Source of the DNA: Homalodisca vitripennis
Lineage: Eukaryota; Arthropoda; Insecta; Hemiptera; Cicadellidae
Direction: 5' to 3'
Assembly: GCF_021130785.1 (NCBI RefSeq)
Contig: NC_060214.1
Span: forward strand, 48,483,001-48,547,000
DNA: 64,000 nt
Within the stretch, counting starts at the first letter, position 1, and each line of letters opens with the position of its first letter. Shown one piece after another: positions 46,997 through 60,390 of this stretch. The translations under genes were made by a program, and so were the position numbers. The notes beneath the pieces were generated by a model that saw only the letters and a list, made by a program, of their open reading frames with translations, was not told the origin of the DNA and did not search any database.

Positions 46997-49900
46997 GTAA
47001 TCTGACTATTTGATGACCTTAATGATCTCTTATAAATAGTCAGGTCAAAAGCTGGTACATAACTTACAATGTGCATTGAGACGCTTCGGCTCCTTTACGA
47101 ACCGTTATCATGAATTTTGTTTTGATTTTTAAATTGCTAAACTGTAATCTGTGTGAGTCGATGACAAGGCTCTCAGTTACTAGTCTTACAATATTTTGAA
47201 AACTTTCCTACTTTAAGCTATTTTGTGACAGACTGTTAGTCCACCATCTAGTGCTGGTATTAACCTTCCTTCGCCACAATGGGAAACTGTCATGATTACA
47301 ACTGTAAAATCAACTGATTTGAGTCACAATACTCTTTGAGTTTTTAAAATAGAATATTGTTAAAGAAATATTAAGTGTAGGATTCATGCAAAGCCAGGCT
47401 TTTTTGTGAGTCCCACCATATTATATTTGGACACCCACAAACATAAGACTGTTCTTTCTTGCAGTAAAAATGGTATCACTACTTCTACTGGATACAACAT
47501 TACTTTTGTTTTTAAAGAATTACTCATTCATATTTCAATAATTAAATCAATTCACGTAAATGTTGTGCATGAGCAAAGAACGGTAGTAAATATTTACAAG
47601 TCATTGAGTTATTAGCAACTGTTTTACAACTGCAATCTAACGTAATCCTTAATATTTCAATCCATTAAGTAAAACTATCTAGGCGAAAGCTTAGTGGGAT
47701 TTTAATAAAGAACTATAAATTGCATTATATAACTTCATCTAGTAACTTTTGAAATCTACAGCACGGTAAAGAACGATTCCATATACTTAAACAAATTGAA
47801 ACTTGAAATTGAAACTCTTGAAACTTGCTGATGCATTAAGTTTTTAAAATCTTTTCGCATTAGTCTCCAAATTTTTACTAAAACCGTGTAGACAAAACAC
47901 TTCTGTAGCGTTTAGCAAACAATTGTTTTCAAATCCACTTATTTTCTGTGCGAACCTGGAATAAGTGCATACTTTATTACTTTTTACTCCTTAATTAATC
48001 CAAAATGTATCAACTACTTACAATTAAAATGCCATTACACATTAAAATTATTATTAATAAAGACAAAACATATGATTCAGCTCACCATATTATACATGTC
48101 AATTGTATGAATGCACATCTGTGCCAGGGCCCATTCTCCATTTAAAACTCTTGACTTATTAATCATATCATACCATTTATCTATTGGAGCAGTGTGTGAT
48201 TACATGCCGAAGCAGTATACATAACCAGTCCATAAGATTCCAAGTATAGTATTTTCCACGTCCACCGTCCTTATAATCATTGTACTTACTTCCTTTACAC
48301 CCTTACCTCTTGATCTCTTAATCTCCTGCGACTACATCACAGTATAAGAGCCCAATCAATCTTTTTAAGATATGCCATCCTTTGACACTGGATGTTCAGT
48401 TATTTTCTCAAATATTCACTTACGTTCTTTTATACATTCATATTGTTGAATTTCTTGACTATTTTCCCACTACGTCCTTACGATTCCTAATGTATATGTC
48501 TACATTTAACTCAATTTCCCTCCAAGCCCTTTTGATTTCAAGTTCTCCCGTGATGCCTAAAGTATCCTACTACTTTTGCGAAGTCCATTTATAGGTAATG
48601 AATTTATGGTCGTCGTGTAAACGGCATTTATTGCTTTATACTTGTTTATTCCATATAATTTTAATTTAATCATGATTCTTAAAATTTTTTTAGTCTTCAT
48701 ATTTTTTAATAGTGTTAGCCAAAGCTACCTACTTTTGATAGAAGGGTAGGTTTGAGGTAAGAATTCCTTAACGGTATATTATTTTGGCTTCAATGCACTT
48801 TAAGTGACAACTTTCAGAAAAGATATTGAGAACAAAAATACGTGTATTTCTTAAAAGTTTTACTCACTATGGTGTAATATATTTATACTAAATTCTTTTG
48901 GGTCAACATCTGTTGACTTGAGCGTCTTATAGTTTTTTGACATCTTTATGTTATTATTGAATATTTAAACTCTGTAAAAGGTTGGAGCACGATACACAGA
49001 GTATCACGTAACGTGTTTCGATCAAAGCTATAGCTTATGTCCTTATTTATATATTCTAACGGTGAAAAATAGACAGGCAATAAGGCATAAAATACATGTT
49101 TACAGCCCCTGGAAGATAGAAGAGAAAATCTTTCAAATGATAAATTTCAATTAAGTTCAGTCAAATTCAGACATGCACCTTCATCTAAGTAAATCTTGCC
49201 TATTTATAAATGAAGTTTCTTGCAATATCCAAAATCTAAAACGAAGTATTTCTCGAAAAATCCTGCAGCTAGTTGGGCTGTGTAAAGGCCGAGCCTAGCA
49301 TCAAACACGGCATTGCTGATGTACAAGAGACGTGCAAACTTGCAAACTTTCCCTAGCTCAATTCGTTCTTAATTTATTAGTAGAAAAAAGACACTCAGGA
49401 CGATAGACAAACAGAGGAATTTTCCTAGAATCCTAGATAGATAATAAAGTATGTATATATTCAAGTTTGTACATCAATTTATTCCTTAGACGTCGCCCTG
49501 AAATATATGCTTGGTAACGGTCGGCTACATCCTATGAAGGGAAAACACGCTTTTAATCGGTGTCTGCTTTGTGTATACATAAACTCATACCAATAAATCA
49601 ACCAAATGTCACATGTTAATATTTTATATCAATGCTCATTTACAAATTTGTTTATTCTACGATTTTCTCTATGCCATCATGATTACCTACAACACGAATG
49701 TAAAAATATTAGCCACCACTCAGCCAAACCCATGGAGTGAAAATACACCATCATTCATCTCGGTGACCTTGTATAGAAAATAAGCTTCATGGATAATTTT
49801 GATTGGTTCAATTTTTACATATGTGGACAGATTAATATTTCCGAGTTCTGGAGTAATCGCCTTCAATAACGCTCAGTACATCGCGATGGTTTACACTGAA

Positions 49901-50099
49901 ACATTTTGATTCGTTCAAAAGAAACCCTAATGAATATATACAAACCAAAATCGAATCCTATTGAATCACTGAACGACATATAATCCAAATGTAGTGATGA
50001 CTGGTAGATGTAGGGTAGTGTTGTTTAGAGTAGCTGAAAAATATCGTTGTTCTATAAAATTCACGATGTAAAATATTATTGAGCCATAGCATATTGTAG
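46997..50099. other. Non-coding AT-rich region
   Basis: No gene recognised. Two open frames of about 70 codons (47406-47615, 48382-48594) lack motifs. Confidence 0.5.
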
Positions 50100-50765
50100 A
50101 ATCGATTTTATTAGGTCACAATGCCAAGAACTCAGAGAATTTAAGTCATTTCAGAGACCTATAGTTTAGGCCGTAAGCTTACTGATGACACTGATTACAA
50201 AAGCCGGGAGTTCAAAGAATGTGTAGGATTCTGCTTTATATAGTGTAAGTTTCTAGTCAAGTGAAGCTTCTAAGGAAAATAAATAATTCACAGTTTAAAC
50301 TTCACACGGACCAGAGGCTCATGTTCCTTGCCAAAATCCCTCAGGACACGAGTACTTCTAGAGGCCGCAATTGGAAAATAGACGATTCCCGAAGTTAGGA
50401 ATTTCCAAAGACTGTGAGCTACATATGACCCAAAAATCTCATAAATAGGGTGTCGGAAACTTAGAGGTCTGGAAACATCTAAAAGCAGGAGACTTCCCAA
50501 AGCGAGAAGCCTGGAGTTAACATGGATTAGGTGTCTTCAAATACCCATATCCATTCTAAATTTGATCCTAATTGGATTGGTTATATGAGAGTGGTAATAC
50601 AAATTTCATGAGCTCCGAAGCCGAGGTTTCTTAGATAACTGAAGTTTATAAATTTATTCCTTCTCATCGCAAGAAGTTTCAAAATCTGTGAAGTTATGAA
50701 GCTTTTCCGAAGCTTTAAGAAACAGAGCCTTTCCAAGACCAAGAACCTTGGGAGTATATATAGAG
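50100..50765. repeat. Possible degenerate minisatellite
   Basis: Words such as GCCGGGAGTTCAAAG, GCCTGGAGTTAAC, CCGAAGTTAGGAATTTCC, CCGAAGCCGAGGTTTC and CCAAGAACCTTGGGAG recur irregularly. They suggest a heavily decayed repeat with units of perhaps 50-60 bases. The pattern is by eye and could be partly chance. Confidence 0.25.
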
Positions 50766-51041
50766 TATGTATATTTATTTAAAACTGACTTTGGTCATGA
50801 ACCGTCTGGTGTTTTAAAATTTTAAAGGGAAATTCTTCAAGAAACTATAAGCTATCTTGGTCAGGGTAATCTAGAAGCAAAAAATAAAATCTTCTAACCA
50901 TGTAGGAGTTGTTTTTACCTAATAGTAAATCTGTGTTCAACCCTACTATCAGTAAATTACAAAGATGCTAACATAAAAACTTATTTTTGTCCTTCAAATT
51001 TACTTTGAACAGTTGCTGTATCTTTAGTGTATATATGTACA

Positions 51042-51110
<69 letters not shown>

Positions 51111-53520
51111 CTCTGCGTTGAGTCAATGTAACAGCTAATTTACAGTATATACGAAAATATATAGTGTCATTACTTTACCTACAGTTTATTTCCATCATAA
51201 ATATGTTATCATTCCTAACATTTGTATTAGAGAATTTACTGTAACAAGTTTATAAATATAATGCATGTATTTAATGTACATAAAAATATTACATTTCATA
51301 TAGTTGTGTGTGTATATATATGTGCTTAAGTAAGCATGGTTCTCTGAGAGAGATAAAGTTAAATAAACTAAGTTATAAACTCACCTATTCAATAATGTCG
51401 AGGGACTATGTCGTAAAGTTCTGTAAGCTTACATAACCGTTTTTCTGCTAGTCAGCGTGTTGTGGAACATTGTAAACACTATAATTTTGCAGCTTAAATA
51501 ATTTCTAAACAGTCTACAAGACATTTTTAATAATACACAGACCTACATTTTCTTTAAGTATCTTTGGGATACCGGATAATATAAACACTTACTTGTTAGC
51601 CATTCTATTTGCTAAGCAAAGCAAAGTGTCGTACTTTTATTTCTATATTTTTTGCCTCGTCAATACAATTAACGAAACTCACTAACAGTAACGCACACGA
51701 AGGTTTTTCGCGTCCCCTCGACCATCACCCTAAATGAAAGTGTTGTACTTATCCTGACAGTAAAGTAAAAAGTATCCCTTGATATACTTTGTGCCTGTTA
51801 TTTTTTTCCAGACTGAATATGACCATATAACTAAACTAGTTTTCAAAAGAGAATTGATGATCGGAATCAATCAATTATTAAGAAGAGGTAAGTAGCCTCA
51901 GTAAATGGAGATTACGAATTTGGTTCATAACATTGGAGATATTTAGTTATAATATTTTTCTAAATTCATACAAATTTTACCAGGTTCATCCAAACCATGA
52001 GGGTCACATAAAAATTTTGTATGCACATCTTATCATTCCTTACAAAGTTTTATGCAGCGTATATATAAACTGATATTTTAGAACACTCTTTATAGAAATT
52101 CTGCTTTATATTTTCGGCAAGAATCCGGTGACTATAAACTGTTTATAGCTTTCATCATAAACCTCGTGCCTCCCGTAAAGAATATATTGATATGAATGGG
52201 AATATTAAAATAGAGATGGATGGGTAAAATGTTATTAAAAATCGTCATAAAACCATTTGAGGCAAGTGAAATAAAAACAAATGTAATATTTTATGTTTTA
52301 TTGATGTATTAAGGGATATAATACCACTTTTAAACCGTAAAGTGTTTTTAAAGAAACGATATTCCTACAGAGGTCTTAAACCAACAGCTTATAACAGTCA
52401 TACTTGTATGTATTTATAGACAAGTACAGGGAAAAATAAGACATCCGGACTTTGTTCTCTCTCTTTTTACCAGAACCTTAAAGATGAGTCGTTTTATGTC
52501 TACATAAATATGAATCTAATATAAATCTAAATTTGCCGTTAGACAAGTTGTTTTAATGGTAGCATAAAGTCCGTTTTGATCTTTGACAGTTTGACATAAC
52601 TGATCATGGTGCCTTTTCACAGTGTATGGTGATCTTTGTCAATTTCGATATAAATAATGATAGCTGGATGTCCAGTATGGTGAGGTGTTCTCACAGGAGC
52701 GTAAAGTTGTGTTGTGCTGTTGTACCTGCATGTATAAATTATGTATGTATACGAAATTTATTAGTATAATGTTTTTAATAATAGAACATATATAAACATA
52801 TTTCTTATAAATTATGCTATAGAACGAAAATATGTGTTTTGCCGTTATTAGAAACACTTTTTTATAATCACATAAAAGTATTATACTTAATAATAAGTAC
52901 TTTTTATTGAGATCTTAAACTCATAACTTTGTTTAAATACAACTATTTTTGTAATATACTGTTGCAAATAATCACGAGTGTAAATAATAATTTGTAATAA
53001 CATTTTCCTCTCTGTAATAAGTAGTGAATTATTGAGGAAATCATTAATATGTGATATCCTACAAATGATATACATGTGAAATAGCCTTTGTTTGTTTGCT
53101 TGTTTTGCTTTTACGTATAAATTATTCAACCAATAGTACTGAAATTTTACATGGGCCTTTTTAGGGCCCCTAGAATGAACATGGTCCTATTCTTATGTCG
53201 TAAATCCTTCCGGGCTACGCCCCACTGGGTTTAAAAGTAGCGTGAATATCATCTTGGGCATTAAAGTTGTATAATGTGAATTCAGAGCCAGTAAAATTTA
53301 TCAACCGTTAATGTAAACGATGTATTATGATAGCATGACCACATGTTTAATTAATTTAACCAATATTTTCAATATTTTGACGTTTATAGATATAAAGCTT
53401 AACAAAAGTAACAACAATTATTCTTATTTTAACAGCTTAAGCAAAGCCATTTATTTGTTCTGTGTTTTAAAAGTAAAAAACAATACACTAAATGCATTTT
53501 TTATGACGGAAAATTGTCGA
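50766..53520. other. Non-coding AT-rich region containing a (CA)n tract
   Basis: No gene recognised. Minus-strand frames of 72 and 80 codons (52639-52857, 52887-53129) have no motif. A GGGCC...AGGGCCC hairpin lies near 53155-53172. Confidence 0.5.
51045..51107 (+). repeat. (CA)n microsatellite
   Basis: A nearly pure CA tract of about 60 bases. Confidence 0.97.
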
Positions 53521-53600
53521 GATGACATCGCATCCATTTCTTATCGATGAGGTATACGATACTGATCAGGTGTATGAATACCGATATTATTCTTATACTG
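53521..53600 (+). repeat. Short diverged repeat, copy 1 (partner at 60.3 kb)
   Basis: It is colinear with 60316-60390: GACATCGCA, then GATGAG(G/A)(T/C)ATACGA, ACTGAT(C/T)AGGT and a TATTAT/TATTGATAT end. No family recognised. Confidence 0.45.
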
Positions 53601-55587
53601 GACCGCGGAAATTTTATAATATAGCGAACATGATTTGGGAAGAAAGAAATTTTATATATGATTTATTATCTTTATATATGAATAGCAGCTGTAATAATAA
53701 CTATTTTAAGTATTGAAATATCTCATTATTAACGTCAATTTAGTTTTTATTGATCAGTAATATCAATATAACATATCTAAATCCCTAACATTTAGTAAAC
53801 TTTACTGTTTTGAATCCAACCTCATTAATATCGGTAAATATAATGCAATTACTTATATTGTTTCTTGGAACAAAATATAAAACTCACATTTTGCTTAAAA
53901 AATAAAATTAATAAGGATTACTCACACTTTCGATTAACTTCTGGCCCTCCTAATTATGAACACTTTAAAATGGGTACATTATGCCCATTATATGTCTAAT
54001 TCTACTTTTAAAATATCATATTACATCACAAGTGATTTCTCTATGAAATCTTTGGAGTTCCTCTACATTGACCTAAAATAGTTCGTTACTGAAATAGTAG
54101 GAGCTATGAAAACAAATACACAGCATTTAGCATAGAGATTGCGAGTGAAGAACGGGTATTCACTAATTCTGTATAAATGACTATTATTTGTAATACTGTG
54201 AGACAAAGCATGAGTATTCTTACACTAGAAGCACTTTGCGCTTTAAAATGTTTTAACACAAACAAACGACGTGGGGTTTCTCTAACAAGCTCACAACTGT
54301 CTATTAAAAAAGGGAGCGTACAACATCTGCACTCGTTCTTTTGAAATTAAGCATCAACATCCAGCCTTTTAATAATAGTCATCGAATAAAATTTTAGAGC
54401 TGACTTGAATTTAAAATTTTTTCTATTTATAAAATTGTGTATTAAATCTATACACTAAAAAAATTAAGTTGAAGTGACGTTCAGTTTAAAATGTTGATAG
54501 CATTAATACAATATTTGTTATTAAACTTTTATGATAATAATTTATATCTGAAATACATAACCTAATAAAATATTAGAAGCAGAAAGATGAAAATAGGTAC
54601 TAGGCCAAGGCGAATAATAACAGTGGTCCACGTTTTTCCATTACCTGTTTACCTGTTATGGAGACGAGTTAAAAATTAGCCAGAACACTACTGGATGGGT
54701 TTCAGTAGCGTTCTTTCTCGAAGCCTTTTTACTACTTAGGCATTAACTGTTCAGTCACCGAAATATCATTCCTCAGAAATAGAAAAATAGTTAAAATAAC
54801 ACAAAAAACTAATACTAGGATCGTTAATGGTATAAAAAAAGAATTTCAAAAAAGCTGCATCCCTAAAAGATCATCCTGTGCCGAAAATAAGCACTGTGCC
54901 TTAAACAAAGAGCATTAAACAGAATTATAATGCCTAAAAAGTTACTTTAAATAGTAATTGCCATAATGAATATTTTAGAGGAATAATATTTATCAACACT
55001 ATCAGTCCAATGTGAAGACGCTCATAAATCACATTTATGCTTAATATAGACGACTGAGCTGAATGTGCTATTTTCATGATTTCTACTACGCAAATGTAAA
55101 TTCATGTAGTACCTACGCACCTAGTAAATACTAGAAAGCAATGTATTTTTTCATTACTCATTCAAGAGTTGATAATGCATAATAAATAGTGCTATAACAT
55201 AGTGAAAGGAAATCTTGGATGAAAGCCCAAAGAAAATATAGTAAAAAATGTTTACTTAACAAAGGGTAAGGATTTATTTTGATAAAGAGTGTTATTGTCT
55301 TAAATAAAAATGTTATTGACTTATTTTAAGATGAATTGTTTTTAATTTTATTACACCGAGGTTTTTAAATAGTGCATTAATACAGAAAACATATGTACAA
55401 CTCATTAATTGTAAGGTGTCTTAATATTGATTGTCTTAAATATTTTTGTATCTCGTAAAGCATTTAGTAAAAGAAACTTTTTGGCGGGATATGACAAAAA
55501 AGTGTCTATAAAGATCGTTCTATAAATGAGGTGCTTACTTACAGACTATTGCTATATTGAAGACTCTTGGAGCAATTGGAAAAACAC
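53601..55587. other. Non-coding AT-rich region
   Basis: No gene or clear repeat was seen. Confidence 0.5.
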
Positions 55588-55812
55588 AAATATTAATAAA
55601 TTAAATAATACATATCATTTCAAAACCGAAGGTTTCCTCATCAGGCGACTCAAATAAATATTTACATAATTTTTATTCAAAAATTATAAATAAAAATTAC
55701 GTAAATTTTGATTTGTTTAGTCGCCTGATGAGGAAAACTTCGGTTTTGAAAGGCCTCGAACGAAAAATAATTAAATTGGAAATTATATGTATTACTTACG
55801 TTTATTAATATT
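55588..55812. repeat. Foldback element with long imperfect inverted repeat
   Basis: TTTCAAAACCGAAGGTTTCC and the following TCATCAGGCGACT (about 55618-55651) are matched in reverse complement at about 55719-55751. The match continues inward through an AT-rich stem and outward, after an asymmetric insertion, through AATATTAATAAA...AATACATAT. The short central loop and long stem fit a foldback or MITE-like element. No ORF is present. Confidence 0.75.
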
Positions 55813-56743
55813 GCTATATTATTAATACGTCTTCAGAAACATTGAGTCGTTATAAAAATTTAAAGTAATACTTTCGTGAAATACGATAATCTGTCACGAA
55901 GAGATCCTAAGAGACATAGTCGATTATAAAGTTATCGGGCTCATTCCCTCACGAGTCGAGGCACTAACTGATATTGAACCTTGTTTGTACACCAAAGTTA
56001 GTGACAGATTCTATCGTGTAATACGATTAGAAGTTCTTAACGCTCCAATATCGATGATTGTGATCATATTCTGCTAGAAACAGCGTTCTTAAATGATATA
56101 ATATAATTTAATAATGATATAATATGTTTTAACAATTGAACAAGGATATAATATCATTGAACATTAATTATACTATGTTAAGATGTCAACTAGTGAAATA
56201 TTCTATATGTTGATTTCAGTTTGTGTTTGAGGCAACTTTACAAGGAGGACAGTGTAAATTAAATTGTATATTGTTATAAAAAAATACCAGTCATTTCTTC
56301 AATAATTATTAAATAATTGGAACTCGGAAACTTACAATTAATTGTTATATGTTACGACAATATATATGACTGATCCTACACAGAAACATAAAATTATTTT
56401 AGAAAGTTTATACATGTTAGCTTTCTCTCAGACATTAATGAACAGATACCATAAAATTTTACCCGTTAAGAGAAAAGCTTCATTTTAAAATAAGTTTTTC
56501 ATTCATTTCCATAACTGATTACAGTAAGCATTAGGTTGATCCCATTCAAAAAACTGGTCTGGCTGGTCTGAGTGGTTTATAGGATGGGTCTCTAAACTGG
56601 CTCAGTAATTTGGATTTAGCTTTGTGACGGGAGATCTTAATATTATTTTTAAATTATGACTCAAGAACTTTGTTCTTACGTACTTTTTAATAATTGTAAT
56701 TTTTTAATTTATTTATTTATGGATAGCTGCCTTTGTCCTCCAT

Positions 56744-56746
<3 letters not shown>

Positions 56747-56782
<36 letters not shown>
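56747..56782 (+). repeat. (AT)n microsatellite
   Basis: Pure AT tract of 36 bases. Confidence 0.97.
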
Positions 56783-56786
<4 letters not shown>

Positions 56787-57319
56787 AAAACAAAAAAAAC
56801 TTTATAAACTTTAGCTAGAAACTTAAAATATTTTTTCTTTGTTGCAATTTACGTTTAAGTATTTTAATTACCTTAAAATTATGTTTTAGAGACAACACTG
56901 AGGTTTTGAGAAATTCCAATTTTTAATTGTAACCTTAACATGATATATTAAAACATTCAACTCTACCGAAGTATAGGAGAGGTTTGAAGACAGAAATATT
57001 TTAAAGTGAGAGTTACAAGGTATGTGAAGTCAAAGACCTATAAAAATCTAAAGAGGAACTCAGCAAATGACAGCCCTATGCAAGTGCTCGTATATTTTTA
57101 ACAAAGCACTGACTAGTGCGGCATTTTCAAGATCCGCAATCAACCGCGATGATCTCGAATAATGCGGTAGAGAATCGCTATATTTCTCTGACTGTGGTAA
57201 TATGGCTGTTAACTGGAAGCTCTGTAATCATCCTTCTGAAACTTGTTACCCGGTTTTAAGCTTGGTTCGAGAGCGACCTGCCTTTCATTACTTTGCTTGA
57301 TTACTACACCTTCTATATA

Positions 57320-57790
57320 TGCACATATTAGCTGTTACCCGTGGCTTTACAGGCAGTTTTTTAATTCATTGCCCGTAGCCTAACTTTTCAAATCACGTTT
57401 TATGTAATACGACGGTCCTCTACGATATTTCTTAATCATAATTAGGCATACGATCAGATTAATATTATTTCAGTGTTCATGCTTAGACGATCAACGGTTA
57501 AGGAACTACCTTTTTATAAAGTTTTGCGTGTATAAGAGTATTTCTGCATAATTAATTATATTCCCGATGCCACAGCTGAGTTTTCCCCGATGCCATCGTC
57601 AAGAAAATAGATACATAGGACTTTGGTTAAAAAACGCTTATTTCCAGCTCTTGTGATCTACTTGAGGCCTAATAGATGTCAAGGGACATGGTTGTCCTGA
57701 CGAATGAATAATTCGTTCAAAAAGTGTCTAATTACGTTCGTTTCAATTATCACTTCTAGTGTAATATACCGTTTTAAGTAAAAAGCATAG
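57320..57790 (+). repeat. RTE/SINE-like insect repeat, partial second copy
   Basis: TAGCTGTTACCCGTGGCTTT parallels TAGCAGTTACCCGCTGCTTT at 25154. A later AGCTCTTGTGATCTACTTGA parallels GGCTCTTGTAATTTACTTTG at 25284. The terminal part seen at 25.9-26.1 kb was not found. Confidence 0.4.
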
Positions 57791-58019
57791 TTTGGGAGTA
57801 AAATCAATGTAAAAATTCAACCTTATGGCATTACAAGCGAAAGAGAGGCACTTTTCCAGTGGACTATTTATTTGCTATTTTTCCTAGTACCGAGCATTTT
57901 TATTAAAACGATCCAGTCAAATATTTTATAGCTGTATGAGTTATTTGGTCTATTAATTTACTTATAGAATAGTAACAGCTGATTTTTTACAACAGTGTCA
58001 GTTGAAAGCGTTTGTAAAA

Positions 58020-58420
58020 GAAAAGTTTATTGTTAAGCTCTATGTAGCCGATATAACCCAGGTTGCTTAACCCGAAAATGATCAAACATGGAGTACCACA
58101 GGGGTCTATTTTGAGTCCTCTAATGTTAGCAGTTGCAATCAATCACCTTTAATATAGTGTCTTTGGCAAGGTGTTATTTTCGGACGAAACCACGCTGTTC
58201 TGTTGTCATAGGTATATGCATTTGGCTCAGCCTGCAGTACATGAATGCTGCCTTATACTGGTTTAAGGGCAATAGACCAGGTTTAATGACAATGAAACGC
58301 AGGAAATTATATTTAGCTTAACCATGGACTTTCCACTTTATGATTCCGTTAAGCTTGGTTTTGTCATGGACTCTTGGACTAAGCTAATATGGGATGATCA
58401 TTTAAAACATTCTGTATAAC
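58020..58420 (+). pseudogene. Fossil LINE reverse transcriptase fragment
   Basis: Translated islands in correct order: KHGVPQGSILSPL (about 58085), VLFSDETTLF in place of the YADD catalytic block (about 58170), WFKGNRPGLMTMKRRKL, and LGFVMDSWTKLIWDDHLKH (about 58352), the thumb-region motif. The frame changes several times and the catalytic Asp pair is altered. It belongs to the same broad jockey/CR1-like type as the LINE nested in the retrotransposon but is much older. Confidence 0.75.
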
Positions 58421-58503
58421 ATTAAATACGGTGATGTATTTTTTGAAAAGGCTTACACTTGTATTGCCATTCTGTGACATAAAAAAGCTTCTTTGTTTCT
58501 TGT

Positions 58504-58546
<43 letters not shown>

Positions 58547-60126
58547 TACAAATTAAATCATTACAAATAAAATCATTTAGGAAATGATTACGTAATAGAG
58601 GTTTTCAGTGATCCTTATAACCTGCATTGGAAGTTAAGATCATAGCCTTCTCCTGATAAAGAAGAATTTTACTGACATTAGATAAACGTCCCCATAACGT
58701 AATGCCATGACGTATGTAGCTCTGAAAAATATATATATATATGTATTATGATTATATTATACATGGAATTTATAAGACTGAACGATGAGTTTAAATTACA
58801 TAGTTATATAACAGCAAGGGTCAGATATAAATGTGTATAATTCATTAATAATACAGTTTGAACATTCAACTGAAATAAAATTACAATAACTGAAATAAAA
58901 TTACAATAAGTACAATAAGAATTGTATTATCTATTATAAGAGAGGCTATAAATGAAATGGCAAAAACTTGTTTATTTTATAATAACTACTCTGAAAAGAG
59001 TCATCGTTTCTTAAAGTAACTTTAAAAACAATTGCATTTAATTCAAAGTTATGTTTTTTAAGTATATCCACATAAACCCTATTCCCAAAATGATTGAACT
59101 TCAAAAATTATTAAAAAGCTAACGACCGCTTTTCAGTTTTACAGTTCAATTCACCTATATAAGCTTTTCAATAGAGGATTCACAAATATGTATGATTAGA
59201 ACCCAATGATTTGTTCTCTAACCGATTGAGCTTATGTTTGAATGTATAATGTTTAATAAAGCTATTTATAATAATAATATAAATTTGTGAATTATTCAGT
59301 CCGAACATAATTATAAATATAAAAATCCAGTAAATAATGGAACAGATTTTAATATCGTATTTCCGGTGCAATTATAGACCGTTTATTAGATTTATGAGAA
59401 TAGTTTTGTATCTCCAAATGATATTCATATCTATTATTACACTGTCTTCTTTATTCAATATTTTGTAACAAATATTTGCAATAATATACAAGTTAATATG
59501 TGTCAATGTAGTTGAAAGGAAATTTCCATCTTTACAATTTTAATGACCAATAACAAAATTTTAATTTACATTCTTTATATATTTATGAGGGTTTTCACCA
59601 ACTACTAAAGGCAAAATATTTATAAAAATACCCGACAAGCTACAGATATTTAAAATCGCAGGATTACTACATTCCTAGTGTATATTGTGAGTGGGCCTGT
59701 ATTATTTGAAATTTTACGTAAAGTAAAATTAAAAACGTTTTACACGTACAATTCTAAGTAGTTCGGAAAAAATAAACTTTGATTTGTGGTCCCTAACACA
59801 AAGATAATTTTAAGTTGGGAAAATTAATAGAAAAAACTAATTAAATAAAATGTATTATGTTGTAAGTAGGTGTTGTGAATGATATAGTACGTTCCTCTTG
59901 TTTAATTTTTTTTATCAATGAATTAATTAAAGAACACACCATGTGGTTCTTTGAAACATTTGAGTAACACAACAGTTTCGGAAAGTATATGGTATGGTTT
60001 ATTCATGTTTATTACGTCTGTTCAAACCTTTTAACTCAAATAAAAAAAGCATTGCATACCGTTGATTTAGTAATTGGATACTTTGAACCAGTGTAATAAT
60101 TTAGGAACTAGGTTGCATACTCCATG
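58421..60126. other. Non-coding AT-rich region
   Basis: Holds the (TA)n(CA)n tract at 58509 and a short (AT)n run at 58729-58742. No gene seen. Confidence 0.5.
58509..58548 (+). repeat. (TA)n(CA)n microsatellite
   Basis: TA repeat running into a short CA repeat. Confidence 0.95.
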
Positions 60127-60230
60127 AGAGCACTCCATGTCTTGCCAACTTGCACCCAACTTGCATCTTGAAAGCTGACAGCACTACTAGAAGTTGTGTG
60201 GGAATGACGTCAAATGTTCCTTTGCATCCT
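60127..60230 (+). repeat. Diverged repeat, inverted partner at 62.8 kb
   Basis: GAGCACTCCATGTCTTGCCA, then ACTTGCACCCAACTTGCATC and the following CTTGAAAGCTGACA match the reverse complement of 62774-62877 at high similarity over about 58 bases and more weakly over a further 40. Confidence 0.6.
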
Positions 60231-60315
60231 CTCTCAACATAAGTATAAATGCCTGATATGTGTTTTTATAGACATAATAGAATATATTTTATTTTTTTTT
60301 TAAATAAATTCAAAG

Positions 60316-60390
60316 TGGGACATCGCACTCGTTTGTCACTGATGAGACATACGAAACTGATTAGGTATATAGATATTGATATAATATTTG
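60316..60390 (+). repeat. Short diverged repeat, copy 2
   Basis: Colinear with 53521-53600 (GACATCGCA, GATGAGACATACGA, ACTGATTAGGT). Confidence 0.45.

Larger units (their letters stand above)
55813..58019. other. Non-coding region with repeat fragments
   Basis: No gene recognised. It includes the (AT)n tract at 56747 and a partial RTE-like copy at 57320. A GC-richer patch at 57110-57290 has no assignable content. Confidence 0.45.
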
